Source: Ricordea florida
Taxonomy: Eukaryota; Cnidaria; Anthozoa; Corallimorpharia; Ricordeidae
DNA length: 64,000 nt
Assembly (NCBI GenBank): GCA_949710005.1
Contig: OX453272.1
Location: 26,686,130 to 26,750,129, forward strand
Reading direction: 5' to 3'
Shown piece after piece: positions 23,653 to 35,113 of the stretch. The notes beneath the pieces are model-generated. The model was not told the DNA's origin and searched no databases. It worked only from the letters and a program-made list of their open reading frames with translations. The position numbers and the translations under genes are program-made. The first letter of the stretch is position 1, and each line of letters opens with the position of its first letter.

Positions 23653-24947
23653 GTGATTTGTGAAAACTTGAACTACTCTGTTAACCAGCTGAGTACAGAA
23701 GCATTTTTGAATAATTCAAGTCAATCTTTGTTCTCTTTGAAACCAGTATCAGCTGCGTTTGTTCATCGTCAACTTAGGCTGCTTAAAACATCGAAAGGCA
23801 CAGGACTTGACGGAATTCCAGCTCGTTTACTAAAGGATGCGGCTCCAAGCATCTCAGTTCCGCTAACAGTCATAATAAATCTTTCAATTTCTTCTGCAGT
23901 TTTACCGGAGGAATGGAAATATGCAAGGGTGGTTCCACTTTATAAAGATGGGGATAAGAAGTGTACGGATAACTACCGTCCCATCTCCGTTTTACCGGTG
24001 GCTTCGAAAATCCATAAAAGAGCCGTGCAAATACAGCTCCTCCAACATTTAGATAACTCCAGTCAGCTATCTCCCTTCCAGTGTGGTTTTCGAAAAAATC
24101 ATTCTACCCGGGACGCGGTTACATACTTCACGGATTGTATTAGGGAAGGCATTGACGAAGGTTGTGTTACAGCAGCGGTGTTTGTCGACTTTCGAAAAGC
24201 CTTCGACCGTGTAAATCACCAACTTCTCCTAAAGAAACTGCCTGGGTATGGTATCAACAACCATGAACTGAGGTGGTTTAAGAACTATCTTACGAGTCGA
24301 TGTCAATCTGTTGTCTATGGCAGCGCACAGTCTGCACCTCAGCAGATAAAATCTGGCGTCCCACAAGGGTCCATACATGGTCCGATTTTGTTTTCGATTT
24401 ACATCAATGACTTGCTCAACTGTTTACTTCAGTCAAAGATCCTACTTTATGCGGACGATGCTGTCCTTTTCTACGCTGACTCCAATATCGGAAACATAAG
24501 TACCGTTTTGAATAAAGACCTAAAACAGATGCAGTCCTGGACCCATCTTAATAAGCTGTGCATTCACCCTGTGAAGACCGAATACGTTCTTTTCGGCACC
24601 CAACAACGAATCGCTTCGGCTACCCTTTCAGATGGGCCATTAAGCCGATAAGTCAAGCACAACATTACAAATACCTTGGCGTGCTGATAGATGCAATCTC
24701 ATTTCAAACAGCACGTGGATAAGATATTGGTTAAGAATTCCAAGAGAATCGGTGTCCTCGGAAGAATTAGAAGCAATCTAACTGTCGATGCAGCCAATAA
24801 AGTTTATCAGTCTCTTGTTCTGCCGGTTATGGATTATTGCGATGTCGCTTGGAGCAGCATTGGGAAAATAGAACGTGATAAGTTAGATCGAGCACAAAGA
24901 AGGGCAGCTAAGACTGTTTTGAAGACCAAAGATTCATGATCAGATGC
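23653..24947 (+). pseudogene. CR1-like LINE reverse transcriptase, 5' truncated and frameshifted
   Basis: The 332-residue frame holds the reverse-transcriptase core: KGTGLDGIPARLLKDAA, LPEEWKYARVVPLYKDGD, NYRPISVLP, FQCGFRKNHSTRDAV, VFVDFRKAFDRVNH, SGVPQGSIHGPILFSIYIND and the catalytic YADD at about 24449. Near 24650 the frame shifts. The C-terminal part then continues in the next frame (FKQHVDKI ... LVLPVMDYCDVAW) and ends at about 24937. The endonuclease domain is missing. This is a dead fragment of a CR1/jockey-like non-LTR retrotransposon, with later frame damage. Confidence 0.85.
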
Positions 24948-25069
24948 CGAGAAGAATTTAAAGTGGCTTCCCTTGTCTATGAGGGGTGATATGCACACTA
25001 TTAATTTTACTCAAACTTAAGACGCTTGAGAGTTAGTGCGAAGAATCACAAGCCGTTGACAGTTTGCCT

Positions 25070-25660
25070 GCACGTATACATACATGGCATTAAGTATATT
25101 GTATTCCGTCGCTTGACCACCATATCGTATCTCAACATGAAGTATTTTATCCTATTTTATCCATTCACTCGTATTCGGGCTTACCTTTGCTCCAGTCTCT
25201 AATATTGTTGTATACTCGTATGCTACAAAACCGTCAACGTACGAAATAAAATATCTCGAATTAGAATATCGATGCATATATCAAGCGAGTATCTAGCTCG
25301 CCAAGCGAGGTCAGCATATCAGGTGGGCAAAGGATTTTTCTACGAAAAATGTAAGTCTACTCAAGACTTAAACTAAATCGTTGAAGAATAATATTATAAT
25401 TAACGAGCACATCAATACACCCAGGCGGTCAATGACAGGTATATTGTGTCTATTTAGTTATAACCATAGTGGAGGACAACGGATTTCTGAAAAAATTTAT
25501 TGACCCAAAAATTACTTCAGTCCACATTGATAATGATTGCGTGCCAAACCGGCTCTACTGAAAGATTTGTTGGAAAACCTTAAGCAATGTTTTAATGCAG
25601 GTGACATGGAGCAAAAGGATTTTTACGATGATAAGTTTACTTTTTTTATGGATAGAATTA
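25070..25660 (+). pseudogene. Fossil Polinton major capsid gene, 5' part
   Basis: Segments match the intact capsid protein (46232-47470) in order: HGIKY, then APVSNIVVYS and EIKYLELEY, then AYQVGKGFFYE, HINTPRRSMTGIL, and finally KITSVHIDNDCVPNRLY and FYDDKFTFFMDR. Frames shift several times and stops are present. The block ends exactly at the TA target of the transposon at 25661, and the gene resumes at 32278. It belongs to an older Polinton than the one at 40501. Confidence 0.85.
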
Positions 25661-26377
25661 AGAGCGCCTGTCCGTAAATCTCGAGAATGCGACGTCAGTT
25701 AGGAAAATTCGAAATTCTTTTTATTTTATCCAAAGAACCCCTTTGATGAGTTGTTTTCGAAAATATAACTGAAAAGTCCCAGCGCCTTTTATTTTGCGAG
25801 AAATTACGAAAAGTTGGATTTGGCGGATTTAGGCCGCAAAAGACCGGTGAAATATAGAAGTTTTAAAGGCGGTCGTGACGAATAACCGTTTATCGTATTA
25901 CAACCATCTTTTTACACCATCAAAGTCCATCCTTATACTTCACAATTCTACACAAAAATCATTTTATTTCAAAACTTTATGTGACTATTTGAGCGAGCAA
26001 AGAGGTAGCTTTCACGGCTTTGAGACAGAAGGCCAATTTTGGCGAATTTTAAAGCCTCCAAATGGTCCGTGGTACATGAGAAAATACCATAAAATTACAA
26101 CCACTGTAAACTCCAATCATTACTTTATAACATACTAAAAAATATCTGGCGGCAATCCAAAGCCCTTCCCGTGAGAGGTCAAGATGTAAAGTACTATTTT
26201 ATGATATCGGCGAATCACGCCTGCAAAGTGCGCTGGTACTTTACTGTCACATTTTTAAATTTTACACACAAAATGGCCAATACGAAGACATTTTACTCTT
26301 AAAGCACCGTATTAAAGATTTACTACACTGTTTTGAGTCGTGAAAGCATTTAGACATGAATCAAAACCATAATTTAT
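25661..26377. repeat. Left terminal inverted repeat of the THAP/YqaJ transposon
   Basis: This 717-bp arm is inverted relative to 31561-32277. Two visible substitutions are GATGAGTTG here against GGTGAGTTG in the other arm, and TTACACACAAAATGG here against TTAAACACAAAATGG. An 87-residue ORF (25875-26138) is present in both arms, which is simply a consequence of the repeat. Confidence 0.9.
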
Positions 26378-26398
26378 AAGCGAATTACGCTGTGGCTA

Positions 26399-27393
26399 TA
26401 TGCCCGGCAGCCGGGCACGGTCTTAAATAGACTAAATGCCCGGCAGCCGAAAAATTTTAAGGAATTTCCACTGTAAGGTTCTTTTAAACTTCTTGAGAGT
26501 ATTAGATGTGTTCTTAGAATTGTTGAGCGATTCCAATAACCATGTTGATTTTCTAGTTGACGAAATATCTGAACTTGGGCATACCATAAAATCGCTGTGT
26601 TGTCGACACTTAGAAAATTTTGGCTCAGCCGGCATTCAGAAATAGTCACCAAATTCCGGCAGAAAGTCTCATTCAAACCTAACGAGAGTATTCGATGTTT
26701 GTTAAGATATGCCAAGCGATCGTAAAAATTATTTTGGTTTTGTAGTGGACGAATTTTCCGAGCTTGTGCATACCGAGAAATCGCTTGTTTCTCCACACTG
26801 AGAAGATTTGTGAATATCCGACTGACGGGCACTGTCTCAAATGCGCTAAATACTCGAGTGCCATTCCGCCGAATTAATCGGGTATCAAACGCAGCCACTA
26901 CTGCAAAAGAACTGCACAATGTAAATCAGCAAGCATCAATCTCTAAAAGGGAGTCAGGCTTTTTCGTAATTCTTATTGGTTATCTTTTTATATAGACCCG
27001 TAAAGTTGTAGTAGCGAATAATTTGCCAACCCCGTTGCGTTCGCGGCCGTAAAATGAGAAATATCTAAATTAAAGCTAATCCCCGACACCCTTTTGTTCC
27101 TCGATGCTTAATGAATGTTCTGGCCAAATTTCATAATAATCCGTCCATTCTACATACCAGATTAATTCGGCGGAATGACACTCGGTCGTTTTCGGTTTAT
27201 TGGCTTCTTTCTTCTCAATAATGGCTCTGCCAAACAACGGATATTTTTTTCGAATTCTACAGTTCTTTACCTTTCTATTGATATATAGTTTGTGGTAGTT
27301 TACTCTAAGACCACGCGCATACGAATTTTTTTCCGAAGGACACCCGCGAAGGTATTGTGTAACCTTAAGACCGTGCCCGGCTGCCGGGCATAT
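26399..27393. mobile_element. Nested inverted-repeat insert with GC-palindromic tips
   Basis: TATATGCCCGGCAGCCGGGC (starting near 26397) followed by ACGGTCTTAA is mirrored by TTAAGACCGTGCCCGGCTG followed by CCGGGCATATA ending near 27393. The tip CCCGGCAGCCGGG is itself a palindrome. The opposite arm of the host transposon (31041-31100) runs continuously through the equivalent site, which shows this roughly 1-kb block was inserted later. It contains two diverged internal copies of a sequence of about 240 bp (26490-26650 and 26690-26840). A 181-residue minus-strand ORF spans them, but no domain is recognised. Confidence 0.7.
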
Positions 27394-27503
27394 AGAGTAC
27401 CGAAGCGCTGACGTCACGTTACCATGGAAGCATTTTGGCTGGTTCTAAACAAAAGATCAACATAGCGTCTCTCTTTGGGTAACGTAACGTGGACAAGTCG
27501 AAA

Positions 27504-29055
27504 ATGGTTCAATGTTTTGCCCCAGATTGTAATCATCAATCAGAAAGGGAGACATGTAAATTTTTTAGGTTTCCGAAGGATCCTGTGGAGTTCAATTGGT
27601 GGAAAAAGCTCCTAAGGTAAGGTAAAACACGCTAGAAATACCGGCGCTAGTTAGTGGCGTGACGACTCGAACAATTGAACTCTGACTCTTTGAATTCTTC
27701 TTATTGTTCTTAATCTTCGATATCCCTCATCAGTTACTCTTTAAAACAACGGTTTTTAATATGTATCAATATTCGTTTGAAATGAATCTGCTTTTAATAG
27801 ACGAGAAGACCGAAGTCCGGGAAGCAGTTCTCGAGTTTGCAGCTGCCATTTTCGTGAAGGACTGAAAGTAAACGGCCCTGAGATATTTAAAAGAAATGCC
27901 GATAAACTCTTTCCAAATGCTGAAACACGTACGCCAAAGCGAGCTAAGACGAAGAAGACAAGTTCAGAAGACTCGGTTCCGGTTTCTGATATAATCAAGC
28001 AGTTAAACGATTCGTACTCATCAAGTGAGGAAGCCTCAAAGTGTGAAACCAGCAATGCCTCTAAGCAAAATGTCCTTCTTGAAGTCGAACTGGAAAACTT
28101 GAGAAAGGAATTGCAGGACAGGAAGTCAAATGAACAATATCAAAGAGAAATATACTCGGTAATGGCTTTAAGAGATGAAGTAATATGTATGGAAACAGGA
28201 CTACCAAACAAGCAATTATTTTCAATTGTTGTGAACTATGTCAGACGGTTCTCGGCAGAAATTAACTTTTTTTATGGCTGGAGGGTTGAAAGGATCCTGT
28301 TGGAAGATCAAGTTTTTATAACCCTTATGAAGTTACGACAGAACTACACAAACCTGCACTTGGCTGAGCTCTTTCACTGTAGCACTGCAACAATCAGTAA
28401 TATAATACTTACATTGGTTCATGTATTATACAGGCTACTATATGAAGACTGTTTACAATCTGTGCCATCCAAAGAGAAGAACAGAACCTCTATGCCAGAA
28501 TCTTTTTCACTGTTTGGGCATTGCAAAATGGTCATCGACTGCACTGATATAGAAATTGCAGCACCTGGTTTAATGAGTGACCAAAAATTGACTTACTCAA
28601 CATACAGGGGAATGAACTCCTTCAAGACACTTATTGGTGTTGCACCAAATGCTGTTATTACCCATGTTAGTAAATTGTTTCCAGGCTCAACATCAGATAA
28701 AGCCATTGTGGAAAAATCTGGTGTACTAGAACACTTTAAACCAGGGGATCTGATACTTGCTGACAAAGGCTTTTTGATAGCTGATATTGTTCCAAATGGT
28801 GTGTCTGTTAATATTCCCCCATTTTTATATAATGGGAAATTTAACGAGAGTGAAATTAAGCTAACTAAGACTATTGCACAGTGCAGAATTCATGTGGAAA
28901 GGGCAAATACACGCATCAAAGATTTCAAGATTCTAACCTTCATTCCACCATACTTGAGATGCTACACTGAAAAAGTTTTGAAATTATGTGCTGGCTTGGT
29001 AAACTTACAAAACTCCCTCATTAGAGAAGTTAGAGATTCTGTTGACATGGAATAG
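27504..29055 (+). CDS. THAP-domain DDE transposase (two exons)
   Basis: The protein is assembled from exon 1 (27504-27616, ATG, donor AAG|GTAAGG) and exon 2 (27801-29055, acceptor TTTTAATAG|A); 455 residues with no interruption. Residues 1-57 form a THAP C2CH finger: MVQCFAPDCNH, CKFFRFPK, then VCSCHF supplied by exon 2, so the predicted intron is needed to complete it. A coiled-coil region and a helix-turn-helix (about 205-245) follow. The DDE_Tnp_4 catalytic core has D284 in VIDCTDIE, D359 in LADKGF and E404 in HVERAN. It acts in the nucleus, binding the terminal repeats and cutting at TA. All catalytic residues are present, so the gene looks intact. Its 5' region carries part of the inner inverted sequence (27394-27425, matching 31041-31075). 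Confidence 0.88.
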
Positions 29056-29773
29056 AATTATTTTTTTCTAATTCTTGGTTGGGTATAGTTGAGATGAAAC
29101 ATGCATCCCTAGCTGTGAGCTTAATTTTGATACTTAGAACATGCTGCATGTATAGCATAATATGATTTTGTTTGATTCCATTAAATGTTTATATCCCTAC
29201 AGTCTTGATTGCAGTGTTTTGAGTATTCACTTTTGCAAAACTTAAAATAAAAGTGAGTGTTTCAACTGACATTCATCTCTGTTTATTTCATGTTAAGATT
29301 TTACTGTAATTATAGTTGTTACCATCTATTTGAAAAGGAAGAAAAAGGAGTGGCTTAACCTGGTAAATGTGTATTAATTACGGTAAGCTAGTGTATATAA
29401 AAAACAAATAAAAGAAATTATGGAATAGTGGAGCTGCACTCCTTAAAAACAGTGTTTTTGAAAAAATGTTGAATTGCATTTTACAGTTTATAAGTTACCC
29501 AAAGACTTAAGTTAATTAACATCACAAGTTTGCAAAACACAACCAATTTATTCTGTACATCACATCAGATGACCACAACCCAAAGTTGTTTTTCACAATG
29601 CTGAAAAAAACATGCATGAGATTTTAACAATGTTCAGTCTCCAACAATTTCATATGTTCATGAAAATCAGTCTGCAGAGCTGCTGACTGCCTGTAGCCTT
29701 ACAGTAGATCATTAGAGAATGCTGGAATAATATGCTTAATATAAAAGGCCTTTAAGAGTTGAAGATTGTCAGC
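29056..29773. other. Interval between the two convergent transposon genes
   Basis: About 700 bp of AT-rich sequence with several AATAAA-like hexamers usable as polyadenylation signals on either strand. No ORF of interest. Confidence 0.5.
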
Positions 29774-30998
29774 TCAGGCAGGATCTTTCTTGATTTGGAG
29801 GATGAGGGTTTCTTTTGTTGTCCATACAACAAAAAAGCAAATCTCCCTTCCAGTTAAATATAACTGTCCTTGAACTTGATGCCAGTAAACATGTCCTTTA
29901 TCGAGTTCATAGTGTCCTTGTGAATTCTTCTTGATATAAAATTTACCTGATGATACTGCTTCTTCTATGGTTAAATCTCTTTGAGTGAATGGGCACTTCA
30001 CCTCCAGCAGTGCATACGTGCCTACCAAGCCATCAGGGGAGGCACCTAGCATTCCTGACAGCTCAAGCCAAATCCCAGATTCTTCAACACATAGCTTTGT
30101 TTTTTGTTCAAACACTTTCTTTGCCTGATTTTCGTTAATTATGCCCCAATTAATGGCTTGTACCCTTGATAAATCGTACTGGCCAAGCACTCGCTTTAGA
30201 AGGGATCGAGTGACTCTCTTGCAGTTTAAGACATTTCCAAAATTGCTGGCTGTGAGTCTTCCTTTCCTTATCATTTGCCAGGAAGGATACGGTGGCTTTA
30301 TTTACGGCTATACGCTGCTCTTCAGAGATACGAAGTTTCTCGGTAAGGTATCTCTTCTTATCCGCATGATTTAGAAATTCCCGAGACAACGCAATGTCTT
30401 CTACAGTGATCGCAGGCAGGGCGTTGTTTTTTTCAGGCTCTGGAGAGAGAAGCCACAAAGTGCCGGTAAAGTTGCCGTACTTTTTCAGTTCTTGGTAGAA
30501 CCAGGAACGATCCTCTTCGTTTACTTCTCTTTTAAGGCAATTATACTCCTTTGAGCAAGGATATAACTCTTCTACGGATTTCACTTGGTTTGGGGCCCTG
30601 GGCTTTTTCCATTTGCATTCTACATCTGTTTGGCTAAGATTATGGATTCCATAGATAATAAGTGCCGCGGCATGGCTACATTTATAGTTTCCACGGGGAC
30701 ATTCGCACTTAGCAGACTTTATTTCATTCCCCTGAAGAGAAACCTGTACTGCAAAGTAAACATAGGGAACATTAAAGTTTTATACAAACGATTACGAGTG
30801 TTCCGAACTTGTGAGTTTACTTACCGTGACCTTGTAAGACTTGTCCTTCATACTGGCATGTACCAATCCTATAATCATTCCATTGGAATACTGAAAAGAC
30901 TCTATATGGTCGGATTTGTAATGATTTTCACCACGTTCGATTGATTTCGGCTCACCAGAAAAGAAAGAAGTAAGAGAAGTTATCGTTATGGCCGCCAT
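29774..30998 (-). CDS. SWIM zinc finger + YqaJ exonuclease-like protein, one frameshift
   Basis: On the minus strand, exon 1 (30998-30825) starts at ATG with MAAITITSL and ends at a donor ACG|GTAAGT. Exon 2 begins at 30743 after an acceptor ...CAGTACAG, and the frame is kept. Exon 2 opens with a SWIM-type finger (CECPRGNYKCSHA) and, after about 150 residues, a YqaJ/lambda-exonuclease-like nuclease: RKGRLTASNFG, WGIINENQAKKVFE, GASPDGLVG and LLEVKCPF, which carry the acidic and E-x-K residues expected of the fold. Near 30265 the frame shifts: the upstream frame reads VSFLANDK while the nuclease frame reads SWQMIRKGR. This copy is therefore probably broken by one indel, or hides a second small intron. 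YqaJ proteins accompany many virus and transposon systems; here it presumably processes ends during transposition. Confidence 0.75.
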
Positions 30999-31560
30999 GT
31001 TGGTTCGAATGCTCTTTGTTTATAACCACTCAAATCGTGCCCATGGTAACGTGACGTCACACTTCGGTACTCTATAAGCCACAGCGTTATAACTCATCAA
31101 CCGATACACTGGAGTTGCGTGTCAACATGTCACACAATCACCCATAAAATCAACGCCTGGAAGAAAGAGAAACTGTTCTTTACGTTTGCTGGAACTTCAA
31201 GTTGACATTCAATCAAGTTTTCAATCAACTGGTTTTCAACGGAGCACAATAGCATCATGTAAGTTGACTTTATTTACCGTAGAGTATTGCTGTTTTCGTA
31301 ACATCGGAATGTCGGTAATGTTGTAATATCGATTTGAAAATTCGACTTCAGTCCTTTTTGTTGTAGTTCATACTATGTTCGAAGAAAGTCCAAAAATCGA
31401 AACTTTGTTGTTTTTAAAACACAAACCTGAATATTTTCTTTACTTTCGCCCGCTTTTTGAATTCCATTGCTCTAAAGAAACTATTTTTGAATCAGTGAGC
31501 GTGACAATGTGTTTGTGTTTTGAAATGACACGCAACTCCTAGTGTATCGGTTGATGCGTG

Positions 31561-32277
31561 ATAAATTATGGTTTTGATTCATGTCTAAATGCTTTCACGA
31601 CTCAAAACAGTGTAGTAAATCTTTAATACGGTGCTTTAAGAGTAAAATGTTTTCGTATTGGCCATTTTGTGTTTAAAATTTAAAAATGTGACAGTAAAGT
31701 ACCAGCGCACTTTGCAGGCGTGATTCGCCGATATCATAAAATAGTACTTTACATCTTGACCTCTCACGGGAAGGGCCTTGGATTGCCGCCAGATATTTTT
31801 TAGTATGTTATAGAGTAATGATTGGAGTTTACAGTGGTTGTAATTTTATGGTATTTTCTCATGTACCACGGACCATTTGGAGGCTTTGAAATTCGCCAAA
31901 ATTGGCCTTCTGTCTCAAAGCCGTAAAAGCTACCTCTTTGCTCGCTCAAATAGTCACATAAAGTTTTGAAATAAAATGATTTTTGTGTAGAATTGTGAAG
32001 TATAAGGATGGACTTTGATGGTGTAAAAAGATGGTTGTAATACGATAAACGGTTATTCGTCACGACCGCCTTTAAAACTTCTATATTTCACCGGTCTTTT
32101 GCGGCCTAAATCCGCCAAATCCAACTTTTCGTAATTTCTCGCAAAATAAAAGGCGCTGGGACTTTTCAGTTATATTTTCGAAAACAACTCACCAAAGGGG
32201 TTCTTTGGATAAAATAAAAAGAATTTCGAATTTTCCTAACTGACGTCGCATTCTCGAGATTTACGGACAGGCGCTCT
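31561..32277. repeat. Right terminal inverted repeat of the THAP/YqaJ transposon
   Basis: This is the reverse complement of 25661-26377. Immediately inside it (31030-31100), GGTAACGTGACGTCACACTT and CGGTACTCTATAAGCC continue the symmetry with 27390-27425, interrupted on the left side by the nested insert. Confidence 0.9.
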
Positions 32278-32463
32278 TAAGAACTTATGCCTACCCCTTT
32301 ATATTCACGGCGCAGGCTTGGTTGTAAATGGCACACCTGATGGCGTACGGCTTACTATTTGGTGAGAGCTCGTGACTTCTGGCAGATACAGTGCAATATA
32401 GTTACCGTAAGCGATGCACTAATGGAAATTATCAACGGTAACTTAAAAGCAATGAAGTATTAA
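32278..32463 (+). pseudogene. Fossil Polinton major capsid gene, 3' part
   Basis: This continues the capsid fossil beyond the transposon. GAGLVVNGTPDGVRL at about 32310-32352 matches GGGLALNNTHDGVKI of the intact protein. After a frame change, the segment from 32392 (CNIVTVSDALMEIINGNLKA...) matches its C-terminus (CHMFVVADAMLEIMNSSLRS...), including the terminal KY and the stop at 32461-32463. Left and right parts together cover roughly the last 60 percent of the gene. Confidence 0.85.
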
Positions 32464-32473
32464 CTAATATATG

Positions 32474-32535
32474 TTAGATTTTGTATGTACAAAATGTGGT
32501 AGCAGTTATCTACGCGGAAATATATTAGATATTTA
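32474..32535 (+). pseudogene. Zinc-knuckle fragment downstream of the capsid fossil
   Basis: Starting ten bases after the capsid stop, an ATG opens MLDFVCTKCGSSYLRGNILD and stops soon after. The FVCTKCG knuckle resembles those at 38312 and 56763, so it may be the start of another copy of the TFIIB-like gene discussed there. It is very short; low certainty. Confidence 0.35.
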
Positions 32536-32613
32536 AACTATAACAAAATTCTCAAATCTGATTGGCTATCAACTGCCCTGATTTCAGCCTTAATAGAACA
32601 GTTAAATAGGACA

Positions 32614-32648
<35 letters not shown>

Positions 32649-32766
32649 CACTTAAAAGGCTTTTTTTCACTGATAGCAAAAAAAACCCTTGGAATTTCAT
32701 GTGTTTTCATTTAAAAAAAAGAAGTTTATATATCACAAATTTTGTTAAAGTTACGATTAATTGGTA

Positions 32767-35113
32767 ACTAGAAATACGACTCCCGCAAAAACCTCGCGAA
32801 GCTAGTTTTTGAAGAAGTCACAATGCTTTCATATTTTATTCTTTATTTTTTTATATTATATATTTTATTTTTTATATCAGCGTAATCCCCATTATTTTAT
32901 TTCTTATGCTGTGTTTGGTACACAATTAGTGACACCTGGTGCAAATTACATGATCAGTATACCGCTCAACACAGTGCTTAAAAATTGACCTTCATTTAGC
33001 TCTTTCACTGCCACTGAGATTGCTCCAGAGGGAATAGAAGTAAAATTATTTATTATCTTGACAGGGAATACAGAGTCGATGAAGTATCACAATAATATTC
33101 ACTTAACACAAATTGAAAATGATTGTAAATCTTTTGCAGGTGAAATCTTGAAGAGTTGATATGAATGCTTGTGTTTACCATGGTGTAAAAACCTGTGTTT
33201 TTTTTTTTAGTTTTATTTTCTTAGTCTCTACTGCTTTGTCTTCTTTGTTGTACATCACTTTTGAACACAATATGTTCTTACACAGAGGATGAGTTGAATG
33301 CTCCAATTATTTTTTGTTTATGTTTTTTGGTTATAATTGCATGAGATTCATTGTAAGAAGAATCTTCTGATTAGATATTTTATCGTCTACTGCAGTCATT
33401 ATTTCATTCCCGGGTAACCACAATTGAGAGCATTATGAATAGTGCATGTTTTAATGTGTGTACTCTTTTCAGTTGCAATGGTACCCCCAGTGGTAGATAG
33501 AAAAATTCCTCTTCCCTCAAAAGAGATGCCATATCAACAGAAGTGTGAGATACAATGTCATTACATAACAAAAAATTGGGGGTAAAACAATTGGATTCTA
33601 CAAAAGCTTTGAATAAAGGTTTGGTAATAGTGAGTGCCGACTGTATAGTATGTGGTTGTGCTATTTTTAGGTCATATCATAAAAACAATACATGTAAGAA
33701 AGAGTTATTGAAATCTTAATATGTTCAAAAAGATTGCTGCACTACATACTCCTGTAAAAAAATAATGTGAAATCAACATCAATCAGTCAAAAGTATATAC
33801 CACATGAAAGTTTAATTGTGCTGTTACAGAAACAGGCAAAATATCCATACCCAACCATAGAATAGTACATTATTTTGAATATATGAAAATTTCTATTATA
33901 AAAACTGCAGAAGAAAGATTTAATATAAGGATGGTATTTCATCGAAAAAGTCATGGCAGCCAGAGGTATTGAACTTGTAACCAATGACTTATAGTAACGA
34001 GACAAACTTTCATTATATTATTATCATTATTATTATCATTTCTATTATTATTACTGGTATTGATATTATTATTGTTATATATTTTTTATGTTAAACATAA
34101 AATATTTTTATGGGGTGGGATTCATGTCCTAATCTTGGTAAAGTTATTGTTACTCTACAACTAAAAACAATACAAAAATCTTCTTAATAGGCTTTCCATC
34201 AGAGGTGGTAGTAATCAAAACAGCTCCAAACAATACCATTTCTTCTTAAAGGCTTAGAATCTAGTGCAGTCATTTGTCATTTGTCTATTGATCACTGATA
34301 ATATTGCAGAACCAGTACTTTATAGTGACACAGGGTATATATTCTGTTGAAAGTGTTTAACATAACTGCTAGATCAAGAAAATTGACAATATTTTCACTG
34401 TTGCAATGATATCACATCACATCGTTATAAATGATTGCTATAACAACTGCAAATCTGTGTGTTGGGAATTACTTCAAACTGGAAACGCGATCGTTTTATT
34501 ATGAAAAATACCTATTTACATTCTCTTGTAATCTGTTGGGCGTCTTCCGATTCCGTTTTTAGACTAATAGAATTATTTTCCAGAGACATCTCCAATCGCT
34601 GAAGTCGTTCTTACTCGGTGTCCCTTCTAAGTCGTTTTGCTAAATGTAGTACACCAATATATTTCGTTATGTAATCGTTCACTCATGTCCTGTATTTCTA
34701 TCAATAACACATTCAAATTCAAAACTAACTTGATTGAATTCCTGGTCCTTTTCCCTGCTGTTTCGTTTGCCTTTTTCTGGAACAAGCAGTTGTTGTCTTG
34801 GCTGCGATTTCTGTTGTTATTCTCCCTGCTGTCGTTTCTCTATCCCTGCTTTGAGTCGTGCTTTCCTCGTGTTGATTTTCACGGTATTCGAACTTACTCG
34901 GCGACGATCTCGGGCTAATCTTTCTTGAATATCTCGGAGATAACCTTGCTGGGATGTACTTCCAGGACGAGTGAAATCGATTTCCACAAAATTTACATTA
35001 CTTTCAAAAAGGCATCACCGAATAATGGCGGAAATTCAGCGTTCTCAAGTGCGTTACTATTGCCAGGTAACCTGGCCTGCGAACGGACAACTTTAAAATA
35101 TAGATATATATAT
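32767..35113. repeat. Tandem duplication, unit A (~2.35 kb)
   Basis: Sequence from ACTAGAAATACGACTCCCGC to the TTTAAAATATAGATATATATAT tract recurs immediately afterwards as unit B. The copies are near-identical by eye, with scattered substitutions and small indels. On the minus strand near its right end, a frame reads QERLARDRRRVSSNTVKINT, conserved in both units, suggesting it once coded or was expressed. I do not recognise the protein. The unit includes ATT/TAT simple repeats at 34015-34080. Function unknown. Confidence 0.8.

Larger units (their letters stand above)
25661..32277. mobile_element. 6.6-kb DNA transposon with THAP/DDE transposase and YqaJ gene (ISL2EU-like)
   Basis: The ends are AGAGCGCCTGTCCGTAAATC and its reverse complement, flanked by TA on both sides (25659-25660 and 32278-32279). 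The terminal inverted repeats run 717 bp each in perfect register (coordinates sum to 57938) with only scattered substitutions, so the insertion is young. Inside are two convergently oriented, intron-containing genes: a THAP plus IS5-like DDE transposase (+) and a SWIM plus YqaJ exonuclease-like protein (-). From what I know of the families, pairing such a transposase with a YqaJ protein and a 2-bp target duplication fits the ISL2EU/IS4EU superfamily. An inner insert (26399-27393) enlarges it. Confidence 0.85.

Noticed and set aside
25875..26138. 87-residue ORF present twice (also 31800-32063, minus)
   Set aside because: Both copies lie in the terminal inverted repeats of one transposon; duplication is structural and no domain is visible.
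27756..28055. 99-residue minus-strand ORF at the start of transposase exon 2
   Set aside because: It is antisense to the THAP and coiled-coil coding exon, whose plus frame is continuous with the DDE domain.
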